Assembly: GCA_009731375.1 (NCBI GenBank)
Contig: BJOX01000247.1
Location: 89,425 to 126,555, forward strand
From: Paulinella micropora
Lineage: Eukaryota; Cercozoa; Imbricatea; Euglyphida
DNA: 37,131 nucleotides
Direction: 5' to 3'
In this document: positions 11,177 through 19,057 of the stretch, one piece after another
How positions within the stretch are numbered: position 1 is the first letter of the stretch
Layout of the letters: each line of letters begins with the position of its first letter
The notes under the pieces: generated by a model
Told to the model about the DNA's origin: nothing
The model's database searches: none
The model's input: the letters and a program-made list of their open reading frames with translations, nothing else
Translations under genes and position numbers: made by a program

Positions 11177-12345
11177 TTAGTTTCCCGGCTCCCAGCCTTC
11201 CACTTGCCGACGCTGTAGCTCGCCGCCCGGGTCAGGAAACCACTTGCGCGCCGCACTCTCCACCAGCTTGAATCGCCGCTCCGGATCCGAGTCGCTGTCT
11301 TGATTGCTGTCCGCAACCCGATAGTCGTTGTGAGCCTTTCTCCCGCGTTCCTCTTGGAAGGGGCTTGACTTGTTGGTGGCGATCCCGGCCTTTCTTTTCT
11401 TCTTCTTACTTCTGCGCTTGGAGCGCTTCTACTTCTCTTTCTTCTTCTTTTCAAGTAACGGTTTGAGTGTGCTAACTTTGTTTTGCTCCTCCATCACTGG
11501 GGCTTCCTTCTCATTCTCTCTTTCCTGATCTGTATATAACCCGCAAAAGCGCCCTCTCAACAGACCATACGCTGCCTCTCGCAACAACACATTCTCACTC
11601 TCCATGTCATGTGTGCATGCAAAACATTGCTGCTCACCTGACACTCGCCCACATTGACGATAGACTTCTCTCTCTTGTACTACCATCACTTTGCCCATGT
11701 GGGCCTTCTCCTTTCCCATGCATGCTCTGTCTCGCCCTGTCAAAAATCTCGTCATCCTTTTTAATGCTTTCACCTTCTCACCTTCCTCATCTGTGTCAGA
11801 AGTGTCTGACTCAATCCCAGAAGTGTCTGACTCACTCCCCCTACCTAACTTTCCATGTTCCCCTTTTGCTCTTTTTTCTTTCTCTCTTGGTTCTTCCTTC
11901 TCACCTGGCTTTTCTCTCGCCTTCTTCATCTCTGCACATTCATGTAGTCTGTGCTCACCCCCACACATCCTGCACTCCTTCTCACATGCGGAGAACACAT
12001 GCCCCTCCATGTTACAGTTGAAACATTTCTCTTTCTTCAACGTCTTCTTTCTCGTTCCTGTTCTTTTCCCTCCCCCTTTCTTATCAGTGGTGGTGTGTTT
12101 AAACCTACAGTTAGATCTATCACAGCTGCCTGACTATTCAAACATGTAGCACACCCCAGGCACACTACGCATAGTGACTGACCCCTCTGTATGAGCAAAA
12201 CGACACTCATCCCCCCACTTGCATCCACTCTCTCTTTGAAACCAAAAACACACACCTCTCTGCCCTTCCTCTCTTTTGTTGGCATCTTTCCCTGCGTGTC
12301 CTTTTTTTTCTTCATCTTTGTCTGTCTCTGATCCTCCCGCCGCCA
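11177..12345 (-). CDS. Tandem CCCH + CCHC zinc-finger protein with two in-frame TAG codons
   Basis: Read on the minus strand in one frame it carries CCCH finger 1 (12191-12250, C-x8-C-x5-C-x3-H), CCCH finger 2 (12095-12151, C-x8-C-x4-C-x3-H), a CCHC knuckle (11984-12025, CFNCNMEGHVFSAC) and a C-x2-C-x3-H-x4-C knuckle (11936-11974). A Glu/Lys/Ser-Asp-rich linker and a basic tail (KRSKRRSKKKK) follow, then a C-terminal segment with RRFKLVESAARKWFPDP, ending in TAA. TAG occurs at 12134-12136, between Cys1 and Cys2 of finger 2, and at 11429-11431. Both are followed by clear coding sequence, so they are read through, reassigned or recent mutations. Such fingers bind RNA or single-stranded nucleic acid. 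It may be the C-terminal half of the protein at 12346-13153, since the frame is the same as that of 12590-13153. Confidence 0.65.
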
Positions 12346-13153
12346 CCAATTCAGGACCTGCTCTGCGTAGCTGTGTCGGTATAGTCGTAGGTGCAGGCGC
12401 GTCCGGTGTCGTTCTAGGGTAAGCGCGTCTAAGAATAAGGGAACGCACGGCTGCTGCAGAGAGCAGCCGCGGAGGAGCAATCTGACCCATAACAGGTCGC
12501 CCCGCTGCGCGTACAAAAGCCGCAGAGCATCCGCGATCCGGGCGGGCTGACGTGCCGCCAGTTTTTGCTGGCACGTGGTCGCCGTGGCCTCAAAGCCCTG
12601 GTCCAGTAATGCTTGTGCGCGCGGCAGGTCCGCTCACCTCAAGGTACGCCCGCCGCAAAAACTGCCACTGGGCCGCTCGGCTCTTGTGCTGTGCGTAGTT
12701 GTTTGCCGATACGTTTAGCTTGCACAAAAGACGCACCAGCACATTCGCTTCTTCTCGGAGCCAGTAGTAGCTACCCCTCCGCTTGCTGCACAAGCTGCGA
12801 GTCCCGTGCAGGTTGTTATTGAACAAGCACCAGAGTTTCCACAAATCGCGCCCGCCCCCAGCCTCCCGCGCACGAGCTTGTGTGAGCAAGTCCTGCCTTG
12901 TCTCTTCTAGCGGAGGCAGTGGGCAGTAAAGTCTAGCCAGCAACTCGCTTCGCCGCTGTGCGTTCTCCAGCGCAAAGCAGGGCACGCTATGCCCAGCACG
13001 GGGGGCGGCGCGCGCCTCAGCGGCTTCTGCTTGTGCGTCGCGGACGCTCGCACCCTGCGCAAGGGCCGCGTCCAAACCCCAGAGGATTGCGACGGGCGAC
13101 GGTAGCCCCGCTTTTATCTTGCTCTCGTCGTTTTCTTGCTGCCTCCGCGCCAT
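12346..13153 (-). CDS. Helical protein of unknown function, frameshifted near 12.63 kb
   Basis: It starts at ATG 13153 (MARRQQENDESKIKAGLP) and runs to a TGA at 12590-12592. From about 12640 the coding quality moves to another minus frame (QALLDQGFEATATTCQQKLAARQ-type helices, then QPCVPLFLDALTLERHR, then VLNWWRREDQ), which is open to about 12345. Sequence around 12628-12640 (CTTGAGGTGAGC) could be a one-base indel or a splice donor. The zinc-finger frame below is again the original frame, so one long protein of about 650 residues with two compensating shifts is possible. No family was recognised. It is divergently placed from the kinase gene. Confidence 0.5.
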
Positions 13154-13365
13154 GCGTCTGCAGTCTCTCGCACTTGCTACAAGTGGGCAGCAGAAGAAAA
13201 AAAAACACGAAAACAGGCGAGGGAGAGAGAGTTGGGGGGGGGGGGGGGGGNNNNNNNNNNNNNNNNNNNNNNNNNNNNNNNNNNNNNNNNNNNNNTTTCC
13301 CCCCCCCCCCCCCCTTTTTTTTTGTTCCAGTTAGAAACCAAAAAAAGGGAGGACGAGGAGAAATA
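13154..13365. promoter_or_regulatory. Divergent intergenic region with poly-G, gap and poly-C
   Basis: It separates minus-strand 12346-13153 from plus-strand 13366-13893. It holds GAAAAAAAAACACG, a run of 17 G, a 45-base gap and a run of 15 C. Any shared promoter must lie here; no TATA box was identified. Confidence 0.35.
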
Positions 13366-13893
13366 ATGCAAGTTTGGTGGGAGCGAGTGTTGACGAAGTT
13401 TAAACTTGAGCCCGAAGCCCGGGGCAGTCTGTACGATGGCAGGTACGAACTTGGCCGACAAGACACCAGTGACTTGTTAGATGAGCTCGAAAGCGCAGAA
13501 TTAGTCGGCGTGGGGTCTTTCGGCTCCGTGTTCGGCGACGAGGGCGGGTCGGTTGTGATTAAGCTAACGTACGACCCGACGGGTAGTCAGTGGCGTGGCA
13601 TGAGGCTAGGGACAGAGCTGAGAGTGGCCAGCCCCTTGCGCGGGGCTTTGACTCTAGAGCGGGCGTGCGCGCGTGAGTGGTTGGCCAAGCACCAGTACAG
13701 GGATCAGTCGGGCGTGGCCAAGGAACTGGCGCGTATGCAGTCGCGTTTGGATTGGGACTCGGAAAACCTGGTCGGTATCTACGGCGTGGCCATGAGGCCG
13801 GTGCCAAGCGCTCTGCTAGCCGGCGCGCTCTGCATTTTCACTCCCAACTTAATTTCCGGTGGCTTGGGTCAAAAAGAGAGAGAGAACATTTAA
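13366..13893 (+). CDS. Protein kinase N-lobe, truncated at the hinge
   Basis: 175 residues from ATG 13366 to TAA. It shows a glycine-rich loop (VGVGSFGSVFG, about residues 47-57), the ATP-binding lysine in VVIKL, a long alpha-C-like helix region, and a beta-5/hinge-like ALCIFTPNLISGGLG. The protein then stops. The catalytic HRD, DFG and APE motifs of the C-lobe are not encoded downstream, where sequence turns into A- and C-rich low complexity. Either the C-lobe follows a missed intron, or was lost, or the ORF is a pseudogene. Many large DNA viruses carry protein kinases, which fits the island, but a host kinase cannot be excluded. Confidence 0.6.
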   Translation: MQVWWERVLTKFKLEPEARGSLYDGRYELGRQDTSDLLDELESAELVGVGSFGSVFGDEGGSVVIKLTYDPTGSQWRGMRLGTELRVASPLRGALTLERACAREWLAKHQYRDQSGVAKELARMQSRLDWDSENLVGIYGVAMRPVPSALLAGALCIFTPNLISGGLGQKERENI

Positions 13894-14036
13894 AAAAAAT
13901 TAAAAAAACTGTAACCTCCCCCCCCCCCGTCAAAAAAAGGGAGCACAAGGCCAAAACCAAGGTTTTAATTTTTTTTAAAGGAAAGAGAGGGAGAGGGGGG
14001 GGGGGGCGAGGAGGGGAGAAAGCGTTGATTGAAAAG
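13894..14036. other. Convergent low-complexity intergenic region
   Basis: It contains A-rich, C10 and G13 runs between convergent genes. No poly(A) signal of canonical form was seen. Confidence 0.4.
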
Positions 14037-14903
14037 TCAGTAGGGCAGCCAGCCTGTCAGTTTTTGTAGCCGTTTTTCAATCAGTTGGTACAGTATGCCG
14101 CGGCCGACCTTAGCCCCTAACGCCCATTCTGTGATCCACAGGGCTATTTCTAAATTATTAGAGCTGTCGTCTGTGGCGCGGCACGACCTGCTCTCAATCT
14201 GCAGGAGACGCAGGAGCACGTAGCGAGTGAGCGCGCTGGGCCCCGTGGCTACATAGGCTGCGTGCAGGCTAGGGAATCTGGTCCCAGCAGTGCAAGTGTC
14301 GCCGCCGTCCTTGCGCGGGGGCCGGTAACAGGACATAAAACGGCGCTCATTGTTCCTAAACTGCCTGTTGCCCAGCAGCATGCGCCGCAAAGCCTGAAAA
14401 TCACGCTCCGGCCCTCCCACCCTCCTAAGCAGCCCTCGCCGCCGCCCCTGCCTCCCGTCGGGCTGGGCCAGGGGCGGCAGAGGGTCCACGAGCTTCTTGG
14501 AAATAGCTCTCGTCAGGCGCGCGAGCCCGTCGGACAACTGGGCCAGCGCGTACAATCTCCAGTAGCGCAGCCCCTTGCTTTGGATAACGTCCAAATAAGT
14601 GCTGCGTGCCGCCCCCCACGCGCTCCAAAAACGACGCGCGTTCCAGCCCTGCCGGCCCCCCCGGCGCCAGCTGCGATAAACGTTCTGAGCCGCGGTCGTC
14701 TTCCTACGCCTGACTCGAGGCTTTTCCTGCCACACCTCCGCCTCCAGCCAACCATGAAGCCCGTTCAGCGCGCGGCCCTTGTAGCAGGGAATAAAGCTCG
14801 GAGGCCGTTGGTAAATCTTGTCGGTTACCTCGGGGCGCCGTGCCCAGTACAGACCGGCGGGCGTCACGCTTTGTGCTTCGGGGCTAGCTTTTCTTTTTTG
14901 CAT
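14037..14903 (-). CDS. Arg/Trp-rich protein of unknown function
   Basis: 288 residues from ATG at 14903 (MQKRKASPEAQSVTPAGLYW) to TGA at 14037. The protein is basic and rich in Arg and Trp (GWNARRFWSAWG, RYWRLYALAQL), with a helical C-terminus (ITEWALGAKVGRGILYQLIEKRL). No catalytic motif or membrane span was identified. GC content and lack of introns match its neighbours. The start is the first Met after the gap-flanked region; the frame is open upstream into the gap, so a longer N-terminus is possible. Confidence 0.6.
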   Translation of the reverse strand: MQKRKASPEAQSVTPAGLYWARRPEVTDKIYQRPPSFIPCYKGRALNGLHGWLEAEVWQEKPRVRRRKTTAAQNVYRSWRRGGRQGWNARRFWSAWGAARSTYLDVIQSKGLRYWRLYALAQLSDGLARLTRAISKKLVDPLPPLAQPDGRQGRRRGLLRRVGGPERDFQALRRMLLGNRQFRNNERRFMSCYRPPRKDGGDTCTAGTRFPSLHAAYVATGPSALTRYVLLRLLQIESRSCRATDDSSNNLEIALWITEWALGAKVGRGILYQLIEKRLQKLTGWLPY

Positions 14904-14958
14904 TTTTAGGTCTTGCCAGGAGTCCGGCAAGAACAAGAGAGGGGAGGGAGGGGAGGGG

Positions 14959-15332
14959 NNNNNNNNNNNNNNNNNNNNNNNNNNNNNNNNNNNNNNNNNN
15001 NNNNNNNNNNNNNNNNNNNNNNNNNNNNNNNNNNNNNNNNNNNNNNNNNNNNNNNNNNNNNNNNNNNNNNNNNNNNNNNNNNNNNNNNNNNNNNNNNNNN
15101 NNNNNNNNNNNNNNNNNNNNNNNNNNNNNNNNNNNNNNNNNNNNNNNNNNNNNNNNNNNNNNNNNNNNNNNNNNNNNNNNNNNNNNNNNNNNNNNNNNNN
15201 NNNNNNNNNNNNNNNNNNNNNNNNNNNNNNNNNNNNNNNNNNNNNNNNNNNNNNNNNNNNNNNNNNNNNNNNNNNNNNNNNNNNNNNNNNNNNNNNNNNN
15301 NNNNNNNNNNNNNNNNNNNNNNNNNNNNNNNN
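14959..15332. other. Assembly gap (374 N)
   Basis: Unknown bases flanked by purine-rich G runs, in the divergent interval between the 14903 and 15487 gene starts. Confidence 0.95.
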
Positions 15333-15486
15333 AGAGGGGGAGAAGAGTGTAGGGGGGAGAAGCCAGCACACCCCCCCCCCCTCTTCCCATATTTTCTTCT
15401 GATTTTGTCTCCGAAACAGAATCTTAGGAAAGAGAGAAAGAGGGAGAGACAGACAGAGACAGACACACAAACACAGAGAGGAAGAA

Positions 15487-16866
15487 ATGGGTCTCTATGG
15501 AGGTTGGAAGATGCTGGAAGACATTAGCCCCGAAGCATTGGACGCGGGACAGCTCGGGGCCGTACCAGCCGCGGGCGGTCCGCTGGTGGTTGTGCAGGAC
15601 ACGCTGGTTCGCCTACAGCACCTGTGCATAGAGGCCGCCAAGCGACGTGCAGAGGGCGAAAGCGACATCTGGGCGCGGTTGGCGCCCACGCTGGTGAAGC
15701 GCGTGCTCCAGGAGCACCCGCTGGCTTGTGCGGTAGTGTTGGTGGCCGACAAGCCTGCGCTCACGACGCCACTGAAGCAGGCGACCCAACAGAAACGTGC
15801 GCAATCCCGTGCCAAGCTTGCGCGTGAGCGCAAGCTGCCCCCGCCCGAGCAGATCCAGGTCGCAGGGGAGGGTGACAGGCTGCTGCACAACGGAGAGGCT
15901 ATCGCGGGCGCACACGCCGAGGACTTGCTGGCTGAGCGGCAGACTCGGCCTCTACTGTTACAGCACGTCCAAGATCTGCTCTTGCGCTCTGGCGAGCTAC
16001 AAGACGCAAAGACATGGAAGCACATCGCCGCCCTTGCAGGCAAAGAGGACGACAGCCGAGCGCAGGCCGCCTACCCACTGGTAGTGCTCGATTTAGGCTG
16101 CGCCGGCGGTTGTTGGGCGCTCGAGCCAGAGCGGGCGGGGGGGCGTCTGATTTGGCGCCAGGGACGCTACAGCGCAGTGCAAGAGGGGGAGGCAGACCTG
16201 GGCTGTTTCAGGTGGGCCGAACGCACCCGCGCGGCCCTGCCCGGCTGCCGCGTTCTCTTCGACACGGTCGACACCGATTCCCTCGCGCTCGGGCTCATTG
16301 TCCTGTCGAAGTACGACCCGGCCTGCGAGAGACCGTCCCTTTTAGTCTCGTTCCGTCGCAAGTTTCTGTTGGACCTGAACAAGGTCTATGACTTCTTGCG
16401 ACGCTGCCCAGGCGGTGTCAGCGCCTGGTTGCGCGCCGTCATGCTAAACGGAACAGACTTTCTACCGCACGCGAACTGCGCGGCAGGCCTTGCGGCCAGA
16501 GCTCTGCTAGCGGTGCAGGAGTAGCGCGAGCGCGGCCCCGCGCTCGGCTACGCCGATTTGCAAATTTTTGTGCTTGACGTGTGTGCCGCCTATGTCTACA
16601 AATCTAGGGGCAGCGTGCCCTTTGAATCTAAGCGTACAACAGAGGAAATCCATTTTGATACACGCCTACTGGTCAAACGTTTGCCCGACCTCAAGACCCT
16701 GCGGAAAGCCATGGAAATACTCAACTTGCAAGTTCGCTACTGGCAATCGCTCCACCTGCCTGAAACTAGCCCGGCTAGCACCAATACCCCCGGCTGCGAG
16801 GTCAGGAGCTCGGATCTCGGAGTATAGACCCAGCTCCAGTCTTGCTTCTCCTCTTTTCTCTTTTAA
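15487..16866 (+). CDS. FEN1/XPG (Rad2)-family structure-specific nuclease with in-frame TAG
   Basis: These nucleases cut flap or bubble DNA (some viral relatives cut RNA) with two metal ions held by acidic residues. The N-terminus MGLYGGWKMLEDISPEAL resembles the XPG N-box start (MGVQGLWKLL). VVLVADKPALTTPLKQ matches the family VFDGKPP region and is followed by a basic helix (QQKRAQSRAKLARER). RVLFDTVDTDSLALG matches the I-domain D-x-D signature, and MLNGTDFLPHANCAAGLAARAL matches the GxDY/helix-hairpin region. TAG at 16522-16524 interrupts the frame, but sensible coding continues (YADLQIFVLDVCAAYVY) to TAG 16825-16827 and then to TAATAA at 16864. Some expected acidic residues (in the position of family APSEAEA) are not obvious, so activity is uncertain. 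Poxviruses, herpesviruses and other large DNA viruses encode family members. Confidence 0.65.
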
Positions 16867-16870
16867 TAAA
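16865..16870 (+). terminator. Poly(A) signal AATAAA overlapping a TAA stop
   Basis: TTTTAATAAAAG: the AATAAA overlaps the TAA that ends the nuclease frame if both TAG codons are passed. This spacing is compact and virus-like. Confidence 0.5.
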
Positions 16871-16879
16871 AGTCACGTC

Positions 16880-16882
<3 letters not shown>

Positions 16883-16947
<65 letters not shown>

Positions 16948-16976
16948 NNNNNNNNNNCCCCCCCCCCCCCCCCTCC
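16883..16976. repeat. Poly-C tract with 10-N gap
   Basis: About 60 C, then a gap (16948-16957), then more C, lying between convergent genes. Repeat length in the true genome is unknown. Confidence 0.9.
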
Positions 16977-17050
16977 CCCAACCCCTCCGCGCCGTGGCCG
17001 CACGCTTTGATCGTGGCCAACATTAGCTAGGCAAGTAATACTATTGCGTA

Positions 17051-17056
17051 TTTATT
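17051..17056 (-). terminator. Poly(A) signal AATAAA (minus strand)
   Basis: TTTATT on the plus strand, about 65 bases past the TAA of the minus-strand gene ending at 17123. Confidence 0.5.
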
Positions 17057-17122
17057 TTTATTGAACATTAAAACCCTTGTATCAACAAATCCCGGATTTG
17101 AAAAAAGAAAAGGTTGCAGGAT

Positions 17123-17714
17123 TTAACTGTAGCAAGGGCCTCGGCAAATCCTGTCTAAGATATAACGCGTTTCCTGCTGGATGGGCCAGACCGCATTTAA
17201 AACTATATTCAACGGCTGGTCTAGTCTTTGTTTGCACTGTTTTCTAATAAGCCTAAGCCGTGACAATCCGTACTCGCTTGCCATTTCAAGCGTACTCGCT
17301 TGCCATTTCAAGCTTCGCTGCCAGCTCCGGGCCGCTGGACAGTAGTGTTTTCCAATCCTTCTACTCCCAAGGTCCGAGCAAACCCAGCAGAGGCGCCAGC
17401 GCCTGTTGGCAGCTCTGTTGGTTTTGCCAGACTTGGAGCGGAATGTGCTCAGTGCCGTTGGCTAATAGTGTCAGATAAGACAGAGCCGCCAGACCCGGCT
17501 GGATCTTTTCAGACCCAACTGCCGCGCAGAGACCTTGGACTTGTTGCTCCAACTCCTGCTTGCTGCACTCAAGGGATTGTCGACCAAGCAACAGGGTATC
17601 CAAGAGACGAACCTTGACCACATCCTGACCACCCAGCTTAAAAGGTACACCGTTACGTGCGAGGGATCCCAGCGCCCCAACAGGCACATTGGCTGGGCCC
17701 CGTCGGCGTGGCAT
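17123..17714 (-). CDS. Helical protein of unknown function, in-frame TAG and 22-bp duplication frameshift
   Basis: It starts at ATG 17714, overlapping the upstream stop as TGATG. It begins MPRRRGPANVPVGALGSLAR and is Leu/Gln-rich helical up to TAG at 17361-17363. The same frame continues with KDWKTLLSSGPELAAKLEMASEY and then meets TGA at 17286-17288, created by the second copy of a 22-bp tandem duplication (17270-17313). With one copy the frame would run on through GLSRLRLIRKQCKQRL to TAA at 17123. No family was recognised. It is translationally coupled to, or co-transcribed with, the gene at 17714-18772, and has an AATAAA signal downstream. Confidence 0.55.
17270..17313. repeat. Exact 22-bp tandem duplication
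   Basis: The unit GTACTCGCTTGCCATTTCAA plus GC occurs twice without mismatch. As 22 is not a multiple of three, it shifts the minus-strand frame. Confidence 0.95.
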
Positions 17715-18772
17715 CAGAGCAGGCGTGCGTATCTATGCATAAGCAACAATACCCTTTCCCACGCCTGCCCCGCCACGGTGCTGTCCATCAAGTAGTCGGT
17801 GAGGAGGCCATTGTCGTTGGACTGCGTGTAGCAGACCAGCCCAAAAGCTTTGCTCTTGTGTTCGGGCTCGAGGGCGCGTTGCAGTAACTTACTAGCACTT
17901 TGTCGCTCTGGATCTTGCTGCCTCTTTTGTTTTAACTTTAGAACGGACAACATATTATCAATCGCTTTTTTAGACTTCAGGGTAGTACCGATACGCACTG
18001 AGCTGCCAACTTCACCTACTCCTATCCGATTCTCCCAGAAAATCTCGATCCACTTGGCATAGAGCTTAGAGTCGACAAAGCCAAAAGTATCCCCTCTAGC
18101 CTCCGCTCTGAGGGAGTCAGGGTCTGCATTCCACTTTTGCAGTTGGGTAAGCAGCGCCCCCTGAATGTCACAGTTTGCTACCCCTAGTACATGATGGCTC
18201 TTGAATTCGTTGAGCTTTTCAAGGCAAGCAGTCCAAACATTCTGTTTTGATCGGCGGCATTTTGCATAGGCAAAGGCCTCGCCCAACAAGTCTAGGTAAC
18301 TCTCCGCCGCAGCCGTCGGAGCCGACGAGCCCTGGCAGAGATCGTGCAGTTGTGCAAAGGCAGCCCGAAAATCCGGCCCGCGCGGTACTTGGTGATAACC
18401 AACAAAATTCCCCTTGGCTCCTACATAATGTTTGAGCAGCACTGAGAAAGTGTAGTACTCTGATTGTGCTTGGAAGTGCAAGTTGGCAACCAGAGAGATG
18501 GCGCTGCTGAGCAGCTGGGCTCGCTCTAAGAGCGGGGCAGCTAATTCTTTTAACTTTTTTCGAAGCACCGTGAGCCCGGCCTCAAAGGCTTGGTGGTTGC
18601 CTGCCTCCTCCAGGCAGGGCTTGGCGTTAGCTAGCAGGATTGCCATCATGCCAAGCGCTAGCCTCTCCGAAACCTCTGCGGCTGCCCCAGCCACGAAGGT
18701 CTCGTCCGACAAAAGTTCCAGGGAGCGTAGACTTAGCTCACTTGCCTGTGCGTTGTTCGGGCCCTCGTACAT
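17714..18772 (-). CDS. 352-residue helical protein of unknown function
   Basis: It starts at ATG 18772 (MYEGPNNAQASELSLRSLELL), chosen because the frame upstream is only a translated (TGAATGAT)n repeat, and ends at TGA 17714-17716. It is mostly alpha-helical and rich in Leu, Ala, Lys and Gln, with LEKLNEFKSHHVLGVANCD and a Lys-rich KSKKAIDNMLSVLKLKQKRQQ. No transmembrane segment or catalytic motif was recognised. A structural viral protein is one possibility without direct support. The next gene starts inside its stop codon. Confidence 0.65.
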   Translation of the reverse strand: MYEGPNNAQASELSLRSLELLSDETFVAGAAAEVSERLALGMMAILLANAKPCLEEAGNHQAFEAGLTVLRKKLKELAAPLLERAQLLSSAISLVANLHFQAQSEYYTFSVLLKHYVGAKGNFVGYHQVPRGPDFRAAFAQLHDLCQGSSAPTAAAESYLDLLGEAFAYAKCRRSKQNVWTACLEKLNEFKSHHVLGVANCDIQGALLTQLQKWNADPDSLRAEARGDTFGFVDSKLYAKWIEIFWENRIGVGEVGSSVRIGTTLKSKKAIDNMLSVLKLKQKRQQDPERQSASKLLQRALEPEHKSKAFGLVCYTQSNDNGLLTDYLMDSTVAGQAWERVLLLMHRYARLL

Positions 18773-18794
18773 ATCTGCGTCCCCCAACAGATAT

Positions 18795-18847
18795 GATTGA
18801 ATGATTGAATGATTGAATGATTGATTGATTGAATGATTGAATGATTG
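18795..18847. repeat. (TGAATGAT)n / (TGAT)n simple repeat between divergent starts
   Basis: Imperfect ATTGAATG/ATTG repeats fill the gap between minus-strand ATG 18772 and plus-strand ATG 18848. Confidence 0.9.
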
Positions 18848-18923
18848 ATGTTCACGCTTGCAGATGCAGCGGCGGCAGTCACAATCTCCGAAGACGGATG
18901 CCAAGCAGGTGTTGAAATCTCTA

Positions 18924-18955
<32 letters not shown>

Positions 18956-18988
18956 AGATCTCTCTCTCTCTCTCCTCTCTCCTCTGTC

Positions 18989-19057
<69 letters not shown>

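Noticed and set aside
11113-11454. Minus-strand Arg-rich 113-codon frame
   Set aside because: The zinc-finger protein frame through TAG 11429 covers the same DNA with much more protein-like sequence.
14884-15470. Long frames across the 374-N gap
   Set aside because: They consist mainly of unknown bases; only the flanking ends are real sequence.
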